39,389 nucleotides of DNA, from positions 1-39,389 of the forward strand of contig JANQKQ010000062.1 in assembly GCA_028281105.1 (NCBI GenBank), in the 5' to 3' direction. The notes under the pieces were generated by a model, which searched no databases, was not told the origin of the DNA, and worked only from the letters and a program-made list of their open reading frames with translations. The position numbers and the translations under genes are program-made. This document shows, one piece after another, positions 23,294 through 31,930 of the stretch. Each line of letters opens with the position of its first letter. The first letter of the stretch is position 1. This stretch comes from Rhizobiaceae bacterium. GTDB lineage: Bacteria; Pseudomonadota; Alphaproteobacteria; Rhizobiales; Rhizobiaceae.

Positions 23294-26200
23294 ATGAACT
23301 TCCTGACCCAGTTCGGCATCGATCGATCACGGCTGACGTTGCTGGTGATGATCGGCCTCATCGTGCAGGGGCTGCTGGTTTACGTTGCCATCCCCAAGCG
23401 CGAGAACCCGGCGATCACCATCCGCAGCGCCCTGGTTACCGCCCAGTTCCCCGGCATGTCGCCGGAGCGGATGGAAGATCTCATTGTCGTGCCGATCGAA
23501 CGAAAGGCGCGCGAGATCGCCGAGGTCGAGGATATCAACACGCTGATCACCACCGGCAGCACAGTGATCACGCTTGCGGTCTACGACCATGTGCCCAAGC
23601 AGGACGTGGACGACGTCTTCCAGGAAATCCGCAACAAGATGGAGGACGTGCAGCGCGAACTGCCCGAAGGCACCAAGGGTCCGTTCGTCAACACCAACTA
23701 TGGCGACGTGGCGATCGCCACCATCGCGGTCACCGGGGAGGGCTTTTCCTACGCCGAGATCAAAGCCGCGGCGGAGGACCTGCGCGAACGGCTCTACACG
23801 GTCGACGGCGTCTCGAAAGTCAGCTTCTACGGCCAGCAGGACGAGCGGATCTGGCTGGAGATCGATTCGCGCAAGCTCGCGGCCGTCGGCGTGCAACTCA
23901 ACCAGGTGCTGAACGATCTGCAGGCGCAGAACGTGATTCTGCCGGCGGGTCAGCTCGACGCCGACGGCACCACGCTGATCCTCGAGGCGAACGGCGATCT
24001 GGGCTCGGTCGAGGAGATCGGCGATCTTCTGACCAAGGTAAAGGGGCTGGCGGGCTTCGTTCGGCTGAGAGATTTGATGACCGTGCGCCGCGGCTTCGAG
24101 ACGCCGAAGGACAATCCCGCCTATTTCAACGGTCGCCCGGCGGTGATCGTCGCCGTTGAGATGATCGATACCGAGGACATCCAGAAGTTGGGGGGTAGGT
24201 TGCGCGAGGCCGTCGACCGGTTCGAAGCGCGCCAGCCGATCGGCATCTCCTATCGTTTCTCGACGTTCCAGGAGGCTAATGTCACCGCCTCGATCAACGC
24301 CGCGCTGGTGAATGTGGCGCAGACCTTCGCGGTCGTGGTGGTGGTCATGCTCTTGTTCCTGGGGCTGCGCGCGGCCCTGATCATCGCCGCGATCGTGCCG
24401 TTTACCGTCATGTTCGCCCTGCTGGGCATGCAATATCTGCAGATCGAACTGCAGCAGGTCTCGATCGCCGCGGTGATCATCTCGCTCGGCCTGCTGGTGG
24501 ACAACGGCCTGGTGGTGGTCGAGGACATCCAGGGTCGCATCGCCAAGGGCGCCGCACCGCGCGAGGCCGCGCTTGCCGCCGGCAATCAGTTTTTCGTGCC
24601 CCTGGGCGTGGCGTCGATCACTACCGTGTCCGCGTTCATACCCATGCTGATCCTGGAAGGAGTCGAAGGCGAGTTCGCCTTTTCACTCGGGGCGGTAGTG
24701 GGCGTGATGCTGCTGGGCTCCTGGCTTACCGCGCTCTACATCCTCCCCACCTTGTGCGTCTGGCTCAACCGGAAACGCGCCGACGATGCGGCAACAGCAG
24801 GACCGGGTCTGTTGGTTTCCGCATACGGCCGGTTGGTCGACAGATCGCTGTTGTGGGCGCCGGTGATCATTGTCATCGTCTACGGCGCGGTGGCCGGATC
24901 GATCACTCTGTTCGGCCAGACCAAGTCCGAGATGTTTCCGCTGGCCGAACGCAATGAGTATCTGATCTATCTCGACATGCCCAAGGGCACCTCGATCGCG
25001 CGCACGGAGGAGGAAGCGCTTGCGGTCGAACGCTGGCTTGCGGATCCGTCGCAAAACCCGGAAGTCGTCAGCACCACCGTTTTCGTGGGCGACGGCGGTC
25101 CGCGATTCTATCTAGCGCTCAATCCGGCCGACACCAATCCGGCGAGCGCGTTTATCGTCGTCAACACCGACAGTTTCGACGGCGCGGTCACAGCGGCCGA
25201 CCGGGCCCAGCGATACCTGCTGGAGAACCGCCCCGCCGCCCGCTTTCGCATCTCCAGGCTTTCGATGGGCGGAGGCGAATCCGGCATCGTGGAAGTCAAC
25301 ATCACCGGGCCGGACGCGGAGGAACTTCTCGGTCTCGCACGCCGGATCGAGGCGGCATTCGCCGAAGTTCCCGCGCTGGTGCGCAACGAAAACGACTGGG
25401 GCAACAAAAGCCTGAAGATCGTCATCGATGTGGCGCAGGACAAGGCCAGAGAACTCGGCATCACCTCGCAGGAGATCTCCAATGTATTGGACACGTTCTT
25501 CTCGGGAACCACCTATTCCACCTATCGCGAGGGGACCGAGGCGATCCCGATCGTGGTGCGCGCGGCGGAAGGGTTCCGCGACAGCATCGAGGATTTGTCC
25601 AACCTGTCCATCCCCGTCGGCGGCCGGCTGGTTTCGCTGGACCAGGTGGCGCGCTTCGAGCCCAAGCTGGAATATTCGCAGATGCGCCGTGAGAACCAGG
25701 TTCGACAGATCAAGGTTTCGGCCAAAAGCGACGCGCTTGCGGCAAACCAGGTCCTCGCGCTGGTTCAGCCGGCGCTGGACCAACTCGAAATCGGGTCGGA
25801 CTATGAGGTTTCGATCGGCGGCGAAACCCAAGACAGCGCCGAGGTCAACGCGCTGTTGTTGGGCGGCATGCCCTACGCGCTGACGGTTATGCTGATCGCC
25901 CTGGTGTTTCAGTTCAACTCGGCGCGGCGCGTGCTGCTCACCTTCATGACCATCCCGATGATCGTGATCGGCGCACCGGTTGCGCTGATCGCGACCAATC
26001 AGCCGCTGTCGTTCTTCGCCATATTGGGGATGATCTCGCTCGCCGGCATCATCATCAACAATGCGATCGTGCTGATCGACCAGATCGACATCGAGCGGCG
26101 CAGCCATGAGCTGCGTCAGGCAGTAGTGCGGGCCGCCCAGCAGCGCATGCGGCCGATCCTGTTGACATCGCTGACAACGATCGCCGGGCTGATGCCGATG

Positions 26201-26350
26201 GCGCTCAACGGCGGGCCTCTGTTCGAGCCGATGGCGACCCTGATGATCGGTGGCCTGGCGATCGCATCGATCCTGACGCTGTTCTTCGTGCCGGGTGTCT
26301 ATTTCGCCCTGTTCGGCGGCCTGGGCTGGCTGCGCGCCAGGCAGGCCTAA
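23294..26350 (+). CDS. RND-family efflux pump, inner-membrane subunit
   Basis: This 1018-residue AcrB-like proton-driven pump has the expected twelve membrane segments and two large periplasmic loops. The start FLTQFGIDRSRLTLLVMIGL and PKRENPAITIRSALVTAQFP fit the family. Relay residues differ from AcrB: segment 4 reads GLLVDNGLVVVED, with D403 then N404 where AcrB has two Asp (407/408). Segment 10 reads GIIINNAIVLID, with N922 in place of Lys 940. This D-N/N-N pair occurs together in a known RND subgroup, so the pump is probably working with a reduced relay. No outer-membrane channel gene is in the window, and the substrate is unknown. Confidence 0.93.
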   Translation: MNFLTQFGIDRSRLTLLVMIGLIVQGLLVYVAIPKRENPAITIRSALVTAQFPGMSPERMEDLIVVPIERKAREIAEVEDINTLITTGSTVITLAVYDHVPKQDVDDVFQEIRNKMEDVQRELPEGTKGPFVNTNYGDVAIATIAVTGEGFSYAEIKAAAEDLRERLYTVDGVSKVSFYGQQDERIWLEIDSRKLAAVGVQLNQVLNDLQAQNVILPAGQLDADGTTLILEANGDLGSVEEIGDLLTKVKGLAGFVRLRDLMTVRRGFETPKDNPAYFNGRPAVIVAVEMIDTEDIQKLGGRLREAVDRFEARQPIGISYRFSTFQEANVTASINAALVNVAQTFAVVVVVMLLFLGLRAALIIAAIVPFTVMFALLGMQYLQIELQQVSIAAVIISLGLLVDNGLVVVEDIQGRIAKGAAPREAALAAGNQFFVPLGVASITTVSAFIPMLILEGVEGEFAFSLGAVVGVMLLGSWLTALYILPTLCVWLNRKRADDAATAGPGLLVSAYGRLVDRSLLWAPVIIVIVYGAVAGSITLFGQTKSEMFPLAERNEYLIYLDMPKGTSIARTEEEALAVERWLADPSQNPEVVSTTVFVGDGGPRFYLALNPADTNPASAFIVVNTDSFDGAVTAADRAQRYLLENRPAARFRISRLSMGGGESGIVEVNITGPDAEELLGLARRIEAAFAEVPALVRNENDWGNKSLKIVIDVAQDKARELGITSQEISNVLDTFFSGTTYSTYREGTEAIPIVVRAAEGFRDSIEDLSNLSIPVGGRLVSLDQVARFEPKLEYSQMRRENQVRQIKVSAKSDALAANQVLALVQPALDQLEIGSDYEVSIGGETQDSAEVNALLLGGMPYALTVMLIALVFQFNSARRVLLTFMTIPMIVIGAPVALIATNQPLSFFAILGMISLAGIIINNAIVLIDQIDIERRSHELRQAVVRAAQQRMRPILLTSLTTIAGLMPMALNGGPLFEPMATLMIGGLAIASILTLFFVPGVYFALFGGLGWLRARQA

Positions 26351-27153
26351 CGCAGAAAGCGTTCCAGGAACCGGGTTACCGCACGGGTGGCCGGGTCGGT
26401 GGCGCGGCCCATGGCCGAATTGATCGACAGGTGGGTGTAGGCCGATCCGTCAAAGGTGGTGACTTTGTTGCCGGCACTGCGCAACGCCTGCGCGAAGCGG
26501 CGCGAGATCTGCGGCCGGTTGGCGCCGCCGGACCACAAGACCATGGTCGCGAACGGCCGGGCGCTGCGGGCATACGTAATCGGCGAAAACCGGGTCCAGC
26601 CGCTCTTGTCGGAAAACGGGTCGGCATACAGCCAGGGCAGCTGGCCGTTGTTCACCTGCGCCAGATAGTGCAGGTCGAACGCGCCGGTATCGTTGCAGAC
26701 AAGCGCCCTGATGCCGCCCAGACGGCCGGAAAATGCGGCAAGTGCCGACAGATGACAGCCCGCCGAATGGCCCAGCACCGCGATCGCGCCGGGATCGCCA
26801 CCAAATCTTTGTCCGTTGGCGCGCAGCCATCCCACCGCCTCGCCCACCTGGCCCGCCTGCCGCCATGCATTGGCCGCCGGGTAGAGCGTGTAGTCGATCG
26901 AGACGAACAGATATCCCTGGTCGGTGAAATAGCGGGCCTTGGCGCCGACGCGCGACTTGCTGCCGCCCTTCCAGCGGCCGCCGTGCACATAGACCAGGAT
27001 CGGTGCGGCATCGGTCTCCGCGGCCGGCTGATGGATGTCCAACCGGCTTGAGCCATAGCTGATGTTGCGCAGGGTCTGGGCGGCCACTACCGTCGACGCC
27101 GCTATCCATGCCAGCGCCACAACGGCCGCAAGAATGATCCGGTATCGGGCCAT
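26347..27153 (-). CDS. Alpha/beta hydrolase (esterase/lipase type), probably exported
   Basis: This 268-residue protein starts with a hydrophobic signal segment (RYRIILAAVVALAWIAASTV, cleavage near VAA-QT). The hydrolase core follows: ILVYVHGGRWKGGSKS (oxyanion HGG), FVSIDYTLYP, GAIAVLGHSAGCHLSALAAF with nucleophile Ser in GHSAG, and a likely acid and His near the end (YTHLSINSAMG). The architecture is like carboxylesterases or arylformamidase-type enzymes. The start is uncertain (ATG 27153 or 27165), as no strong ribosome site is visible. It converges on the RND pump gene; the two stop codons overlap by 2 bases. Confidence 0.85.
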   Translation of the reverse strand: MARYRIILAAVVALAWIAASTVVAAQTLRNISYGSSRLDIHQPAAETDAAPILVYVHGGRWKGGSKSRVGAKARYFTDQGYLFVSIDYTLYPAANAWRQAGQVGEAVGWLRANGQRFGGDPGAIAVLGHSAGCHLSALAAFSGRLGGIRALVCNDTGAFDLHYLAQVNNGQLPWLYADPFSDKSGWTRFSPITYARSARPFATMVLWSGGANRPQISRRFAQALRSAGNKVTTFDGSAYTHLSINSAMGRATDPATRAVTRFLERFLR

Positions 27154-27308
27154 CACGGCAATCATCGTACGGCAGATCGCGCAACGGTTGCAACCGTTCG
27201 CGGGTTCAAGTGGAGTGATCGCCGGCGGCGTTGCCATCGTGGGGATCGATGAACTATCAATCGGACAAAGAACCTGTCGCGGCGCGCAGGCAATGATGCG
27301 GAGGCAAA

Positions 27309-27914
27309 ATGGCTGATGATCGGGCGCTCATCGTCATCGATGTGCAGAACGACTTTTGTCCAGGCGGCAATCTGGCGGTCAACGAGGGCGACCAGATCGT
27401 ACCGCTCGTCAACCGGCTGATGGAGGAGTTCGGGACCTGTGTTCTTACCCAGGACTGGCATCCGGCCGATCACGCTTCGCTGGTGACCTCTCACCCGGGA
27501 GCCGAGCCGTTCTCAACGATCGAGATGGCCTACGGTGACCAGGTGCTGTGGCCCGCTCACTGCGTTCAGGGCACCGAAGGCGCTGATTTTCACGCCGATC
27601 TGGCTACCGATCGCGCCGATCTGATCCTGCGCAAGGGTACCGATCCGGCGATCGACAGCTATTCGGCGTTTTTCGAGAACGACCGCACCACGGCCACGGG
27701 ACTGGCCGGCTGGCTGCGCGAGCGCGGCGTCTCCAAGCTCACCCTGGTCGGATTGGCGACGGACTTCTGCGTGCGCTGGTCGGCGATCGATGCGGCCAAG
27801 CTCGGTTTCACGACCACCGTCCGGCTGGATGGCTGCAGAGCCATCGACCTGGACGGCTCGCTGGCCGCGGCGATGGCCGAGATGGAAGAAAACGGGGTGG
27901 AACTGGTGCGCTAG
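27309..27914 (+). CDS. pncA: Nicotinamidase
   Basis: This 201-residue enzyme deamidates nicotinamide to nicotinate in NAD salvage. The isochorismatase-like fold shows the triad D11 (VIDVQNDF), K109 (ILRKG) and C154 (GLATDFCVRWSA). Metal-binding residues D49, H51 and probably H55 are in TQDWHPADH, and HPGAEPF follows. WPAHCVQGTEGADFH fits the family. GGAGG lies about 6 bases before the ATG. The gene ends in a strong hairpin shared with the convergent small-protein gene. Confidence 0.93.
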   Translation: MADDRALIVIDVQNDFCPGGNLAVNEGDQIVPLVNRLMEEFGTCVLTQDWHPADHASLVTSHPGAEPFSTIEMAYGDQVLWPAHCVQGTEGADFHADLATDRADLILRKGTDPAIDSYSAFFENDRTTATGLAGWLRERGVSKLTLVGLATDFCVRWSAIDAAKLGFTTTVRLDGCRAIDLDGSLAAAMAEMEENGVELVR

Positions 27915-27918
27915 AAAG

Positions 27919-27947
27919 CAACAGCCCCGGCAGAGCCGGGGCTGTTG
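27919..27947. terminator. Bidirectional hairpin terminator between pncA and the small-protein gene
   Basis: A perfect 13-bp stem (CAACAGCCCCGGC / GCCGGGGCTGTTG) with a 3-base AGA loop lies 5 bases after the pncA stop and 30 bases after the stop of the opposite gene. The stem is strong, but the T-tract is poor in both directions; the minus side reads TGCTTTCT. Confidence 0.72.
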
Positions 27948-27976
27948 ACGCATCGGATGGGGTATGAGTGCCGGTG

Positions 27977-28261
27977 TCAGCTGCAGACCTGGACCTGGCG
28001 GGTGTATTGGACGCCATACTGCCAGTAGGTCTGGGTGGTCCAGTAGCACGTCGGGTAGACGGTGTGGACGTGGGTCGGTCCAAAATGCGCGCTGCCTTGC
28101 GAGGCTGAGTTGGCGATGGCGGTGCCCAGCAGGCCGCCGACAAAGGCAGCGCCGAACACCTGGCTGTTGGCCTGTGCCTGGCTCGGCGCAATGGACGCGC
28201 CGGCGGCGATGATCGCGGCGACTGCCAGACCTGCGACGGTGGTTTTAGTGATCGTGCTCAT
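27977..28261 (-). CDS. Small exported protein, unknown function
   Basis: This 94-residue protein is not recognised. ATG at 28261 has AGGAGGA 5 bases upstream, the best ribosome site in the neighbourhood, so it is probably well translated. An N-terminal signal segment (VAGLAVAAIIAAGASIAPSQ) is followed by a glycine-zipper-like stretch (GAAFVGGLLGTAIA) that could insert in or pack on a membrane. The C-terminal third is rich in Tyr, Trp, Gln and Thr with two cysteines (in PTCYWTTQTYWQY and at the C-terminal VCS). The cysteines could form a disulfide in the periplasm. Confidence 0.72.
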   Translation of the reverse strand: MSTITKTTVAGLAVAAIIAAGASIAPSQAQANSQVFGAAFVGGLLGTAIANSASQGSAHFGPTHVHTVYPTCYWTTQTYWQYGVQYTRQVQVCS

Positions 28262-28557
28262 GGTGTCCTCCTGGTGAAACTGGTTCGCCTTGTGCGATGA
28301 ATTGTAGATGGGAGGCCCCTGCATCGGCTTGCGTGCAATCGGTCACATTGGTGAACGCACCCCTACACCAATCCAACATGCTTTGGGATTATAGAATGAA
28401 AACAACATGATGAGGCGACAGGCGCGCTCCGGCGGCGCGGCAGCGTTCCAGGCAGTCAGACTGAAAATTAACAAATATCGTGTTTGGTGCCACCTGGACT
28501 CGAAAGCTGCTCCTCCAATTGGGGGTTGGCCGGAGCAGAGGGCTGGAAAGGAACGAG
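28262..28557. other. Intergenic region between the small-protein gene and rnd
   Basis: This 296-base gap holds the divergent start regions of the two flanking genes. A -10-like TATAGAAT lies near 28391, on the rnd side, without a clear -35. GGGAGGCCCCT near 28310 is a small self-complementary stretch. I see no gene, RNA or repeat in it. Confidence 0.4.
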
Positions 28558-29178
28558 TTGAAAGTGAAAATACGCCAACACCTCAATGATCTGCCGGATC
28601 TATCGGCCTATGGCGACGTGGTTGCCATCGACACCGAAACCCAGGGCCTCAACCCATTGCGCGACAGGCTGTGCGTGGTGCAGCTGTCGCCCGGCGACGG
28701 CAGCGCGGACGTTGTCCGCATCGACAAGGCACAGAACAAGGCGCCCAATCTGCACAAGCTGCTCGCCGACCCTAAAGTCACCAAGCTGTTCCACTTCGCG
28801 CGGTTCGATCTCGCGGTTCTTCAACATGCGTTCGGCGTGATGGCGGAGCCGGTTTACTGCACGAAGATCGCGTCAAAGTTGGTGCGCACATACACCGATC
28901 GCCATGGTCTCAAGGACTTGGTGCGAGAACTGCTCGACATCGACCTGTCCAAACAGCAGCAGAGCTCGGATTGGGCGGCAGAGAAGCTGTCGCGCGCACA
29001 ACTGGAGTATGCGGCGGCCGACGTTCTGCATCTGCATGCGCTGAAGTCGGCGCTAAACGAAAGACTGGCCCGCGAAAATCGCGCCGACTTGGCGTCGGCC
29101 GCCTTCCGCTTCCTGCCGTGGCGGGCGCGACTGGATCTTGCCGGCTGGGCCGACACCGACATTTTCGCCCATAGCTGA
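28558..29178 (+). CDS. rnd: Ribonuclease D (short form)
   Basis: This 206-residue 3'-5' exonuclease takes part in tRNA and other RNA 3' end trimming. I chose TTG at 28558 because AAGGA lies 5 bases upstream; GTG at 28564 is a second option, and the frame reads further upstream without a ribosome site. The DEDDy motifs are VAIDTETQGLN (ExoI), LFHFARFDLAVLQ (ExoII) and LEYAAADVLHLHAL (ExoIII). The HRDC domains of E. coli RNase D are missing; the protein ends after the exonuclease domain. This short form is common in alphaproteobacteria. Confidence 0.88.
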   Translation: MKVKIRQHLNDLPDLSAYGDVVAIDTETQGLNPLRDRLCVVQLSPGDGSADVVRIDKAQNKAPNLHKLLADPKVTKLFHFARFDLAVLQHAFGVMAEPVYCTKIASKLVRTYTDRHGLKDLVRELLDIDLSKQQQSSDWAAEKLSRAQLEYAAADVLHLHALKSALNERLARENRADLASAAFRFLPWRARLDLAGWADTDIFAHS

Positions 29179-29366
29179 GTTTTTTGCGGCCGGTCCGGTT
29201 TGACCGCAACGAGGCGTGCCGGCACGGACAGGCTTGCCGTAAAATGACCAAACTGGAGCGTTTGTTGATTGGCTGGAACGGTCGGACCGGGGCTTCCGAA
29301 GCCCTGGCCGGCTGCAAGGAACCGGTCCCCAGGTCGCCCGATCGCTGTTAGAGTGACGTCGAATCG

Positions 29367-30080
29367 ATGCCGCTGCAAAGCCACCCACCCGATGCTTCAG
29401 GGCAGTCGCCGTACCACGGTCAACCCGTGCGGGAACCGGTGGCCGGGTCCGGCCTGCCTGACGGACATCGCGATTCGAGCGAGTTCGAGAAAGCCCACCG
29501 CCACTCGCGCCGCGTCAGACATCTTCGCTTTGTCCTGCCGATTGCCGGCTTGGTGGTGGTGTTCACCATCATCCTGGCCGTCGTCGTTCGCCATACCATC
29601 GGCATCGATATCGACCTGACGACCAGCGGCATCGAGGATGGGAAGTTGGTGATGAGCAACCCGAAGCTCAACGGATTCGATGCACAGCGCCGCCCCTACA
29701 GCCTGACCGCGCGAACGGCGGTCCAATCCATCGAGGACCCGACGCGGGTCGAACTCAACGCGATCGACGCCAGACTGCCGATGGGTGACGACGTGTGGGC
29801 GAACGTGGTCGCGGGAAACGGCACCTTCGATGCCAACACCAAGCGATTGGAACTGGGTGGCAAGGTGACGGTCACAACGTCGCAAGGCATGACCCTGAAG
29901 CTGGACGATGCCTATATCGACCTTGAGGCAGGCGCGATGGATTCCGACCGGCCTATCCAGTTCGACAGCGATCAGGCTTCCATCACGTCGGGTGCGCTGC
30001 GCATCCGCGAAAACGGCGATCGCATTATTTTCGACACAAATGTAAAGTTGGTCATCCGACCGGAAGCGTTTGAGCGCTGA
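29367..30080 (+). CDS. lptC: LPS export system protein LptC
   Basis: This 237-residue bitopic inner-membrane protein forms part of the LptBFGC complex and hands LPS to LptA. A hydrophilic N-terminal region of about 55 residues is followed by one membrane segment (FVLPIAGLVVVFTIILAVVV), then a periplasmic beta-jellyroll (SNPKLNGFDAQRRPYSLTAR, LELGGKVTVTTSQGMTLKLD, ISGALRIRENGDRI-like text). The family's length is about 190-230, so the cytoplasmic N terminus is a little long. The weak ribosome site makes the start uncertain. The gene precedes lptA, overlapped by its upstream frame, and lptB. Confidence 0.87.
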   Translation: MPLQSHPPDASGQSPYHGQPVREPVAGSGLPDGHRDSSEFEKAHRHSRRVRHLRFVLPIAGLVVVFTIILAVVVRHTIGIDIDLTTSGIEDGKLVMSNPKLNGFDAQRRPYSLTARTAVQSIEDPTRVELNAIDARLPMGDDVWANVVAGNGTFDANTKRLELGGKVTVTTSQGMTLKLDDAYIDLEAGAMDSDRPIQFDSDQASITSGALRIRENGDRIIFDTNVKLVIRPEAFER

Positions 30081-30135
30081 ATCGACGCCGCGCCATCAAA
30101 GAACCAGTTCCGGTCTGATGCCTGGAATTCCACCC

Positions 30136-30738
30136 ATGGGTCGCCCATTAATGTCCAGATTCCTGCCGGGCAAACCGGTAAACCGAACCTCATCGGCGCT
30201 TCGCGACGTAGCGGCAGCGCTGATTGCCGCCGGGGTCGCCGCCATGCTCGCGGCGGGAGTGGCTTCGGCCCAGGATTTTTCCGGCGCCTTCATCGGCATG
30301 CAGGACACCGACCAGCCGATCCAGATCGAAGCCAACCGGCTGGAGGTTAACGACAGCAAGGGCAGCGCCGTGTTTGACGGCAACGTCGTGGTCGTTCAGG
30401 GGGCAACCATCTTGAAAACCTCGCGGCTGGTGGTCGTTTACGAGCGAGGCGGCGGCGGGCCGAACGGCAACATCCGAACCCTGGAAGCGTCGGGGAAGCT
30501 GGCTGTGCGCGCCGGCGATCAGCAGGTCTCCGCCAATAGCGGCCGGTTCGATATGGGAAGCGAGCAAATCCGCCTTTCGGGCGATGTGGTGATCAGCCAG
30601 GGACCCAATGTGGTTACCGGATGTTCGCTCGATGTGGACCTTAAAACCGGCGCCGCGACCCTGGAACCGTGTGCACAAAGCAACACCGGCGGCCGCATCA
30701 AGATGCTGATAACCCCAAATTCAGTTCCAAATCAGTAG
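30136..30738 (+). CDS. lptA: LPS transport periplasmic protein LptA
   Basis: This protein of about 200 residues bridges the periplasm for LPS transport. A signal segment (VAAALIAAGVAAMLAAGVAS, cleavage at ASA-QD) is followed by the OstA-like beta-jellyroll: QPIQIEANRLEVNDSKGSAV, FDGNVVVVQGATILKTSRLV, SANSGRFDMGSEQIRLSGDV and GRIKMLITP. Two cysteines near the end (GCSLDVDL and EPCAQS) are unusual for the E. coli protein but may form a disulfide. The start is uncertain: ATGs at 30118, 30136 and 30151 are all in frame, and GGAA before 30136 is the best ribosome site. Confidence 0.87.
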   Translation: MGRPLMSRFLPGKPVNRTSSALRDVAAALIAAGVAAMLAAGVASAQDFSGAFIGMQDTDQPIQIEANRLEVNDSKGSAVFDGNVVVVQGATILKTSRLVVVYERGGGGPNGNIRTLEASGKLAVRAGDQQVSANSGRFDMGSEQIRLSGDVVISQGPNVVTGCSLDVDLKTGAATLEPCAQSNTGGRIKMLITPNSVPNQ

Positions 30739-30748
30739 CTTTGCTTCT

Positions 30749-31735
30749 ATGACGGAGTTGCAGCAAACCGTCAGCGGTTTGGCAGCCCGGTCAGGCGATT
30801 GGAGCAACCACTTGAAGCGTGCGAGGTCGATATTCTCCGGCATGGCCGAGCGTTTGTCGCCGGGAGCCAAAGCAGGTGGGCGGCGGGCCACGCGCGACGC
30901 GATGACGCAATCCGATGCCGACATGGCCGCGCAGCCGGACCACGGGCCGGAATTCGTCTCCTCGCTTGTCGAAAATGCACCGCCCGGCTATCCGCGCGAG
31001 CCCAGATCCCGCGACGGGGTGCTGCTCGTGCGCGGAATCGAAAAAAGCTACAAGGGCCGCCAGGTGGTCAGGAACGTAAGCCTGGGCGTGCGACGCGGCG
31101 AGGCGGTGGGCCTGCTGGGACCCAACGGAGCGGGCAAGACTACCTGCTTCTACATGATCACCGGCCTCATCCCGGTCGATGGCGGCACGATCAACATGAA
31201 CGGCCACGATATCACGCAGACGCCGATGTATCGCCGCTCGCGCCTGGGTATCGGCTATCTGCCGCAGGAGGCCTCGATCTTTCGCGGGCTGACCGTGGAA
31301 AACAATATCCGCGCCGTTCTGGAAGTCGTCGAGCCCGACCGGATGGAACGCGAGCGGCAACTGGATGCGCTGTTGGAGGAGTTTTCCATCTCGGCGCTGC
31401 GCAAGTCGCCGGCGATCGCGCTGTCGGGCGGCGAGCGGCGGCGCTGCGAGATCGCCCGCGCACTGGCCTCGAGGCCGGCCTTCATGCTGCTGGACGAGCC
31501 GTTCGCCGGCATCGATCCGATCGCGGTAGGCGATATCCAGGAACTGGTTCGCCATCTGACGCGTCGCGGGATCGGCGTGTTGATCACCGACCACAATGTG
31601 CGCGAAACCCTGGGCCTCATCGACCGGGCCTATATTCTACACGAAGGTCAGGTCCTCACCCACGGACGGGCCGAAGAGATCATCCGCAACCCGGATGTAC
31701 GGCGCCTATATCTGGGGGAGCAGTTTACTCTTTAG
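30749..31735 (+). CDS. lptB: LPS export ABC ATPase LptB with N-terminal extension
   Basis: This 328-residue ATPase drives LPS extraction from the inner membrane. The core (about residues 88-328) has Walker A GPNGAGKTT (about 124-132), the Q-loop region YLPQEASIFRGLTVENNI, signature ALSGGERRRCEIARAL, Walker B FMLLDEPFAGIDP and ITDHNVRETL. The sequence YLPQEASIFR is typical of LptB. A hydrophilic N-terminal extension of about 88 residues comes before the core; E. coli LptB has about 240 residues in all. It may be real or the start may lie at ATG 30842 or 30902. It follows lptA by 10 bases. Confidence 0.92.
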   Translation: MTELQQTVSGLAARSGDWSNHLKRARSIFSGMAERLSPGAKAGGRRATRDAMTQSDADMAAQPDHGPEFVSSLVENAPPGYPREPRSRDGVLLVRGIEKSYKGRQVVRNVSLGVRRGEAVGLLGPNGAGKTTCFYMITGLIPVDGGTINMNGHDITQTPMYRRSRLGIGYLPQEASIFRGLTVENNIRAVLEVVEPDRMERERQLDALLEEFSISALRKSPAIALSGGERRRCEIARALASRPAFMLLDEPFAGIDPIAVGDIQELVRHLTRRGIGVLITDHNVRETLGLIDRAYILHEGQVLTHGRAEEIIRNPDVRRLYLGEQFTL

Positions 31736-31786
31736 GAACGTCGCTGTGTTAAGCCAATTCCCGACTTTCGGGAAAATCCCGTTGGA

Positions 31787-31831
31787 GCATATCCAGGATA
31801 AGTGGGCACCGGTTATCCTGTAAGGATGTGC
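31787..31831. repeat. Palindromic intergenic element of Rhizobiales type
   Basis: Between lptB and rpoN, GCATATCC (31787-31794) pairs with GGATGTGC (31824-31831), and inside it CAGGATAA (31794-31801) pairs with TTATCCTG (31813-31820) around GTGGGCACCGG. From memory, the core resembles the AAGTGGGNACCGGTT hairpins scattered in Rhizobiales genomes. Copy number cannot be judged from one window. Confidence 0.55.
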
Positions 31832-31847
31832 GCAGAGTAAATTGCGG

Positions 31848-31871
31848 AGCAAGTTTGCAGGCAAACTTGCT
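31848..31871. terminator. Perfect 24-base inverted repeat before rpoN
   Basis: AGCAAGTTTGC-AG-GCAAACTTGCT has two perfect 11-base arms around 2 bases. It could be a hairpin between lptB and rpoN, or an operator for rpoN. A weak T-rich stretch (TTCTC) follows, so termination is only one option. Confidence 0.5.
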
Positions 31872-31930
31872 TCTCGCGGAACAACCAAGAGCCGAAAACG
31901 GCCGGTTATCAGGGATTTTGGCGGCAAACC

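Noticed and set aside
29184-29226. Short inverted repeats after rnd (TTGCGG/CCGCAA and CGTGCC/GGCACG)
   Set aside because: Arms of 6 bases are common in GC-rich DNA and no T-run follows, so I did not call a terminator or operator.
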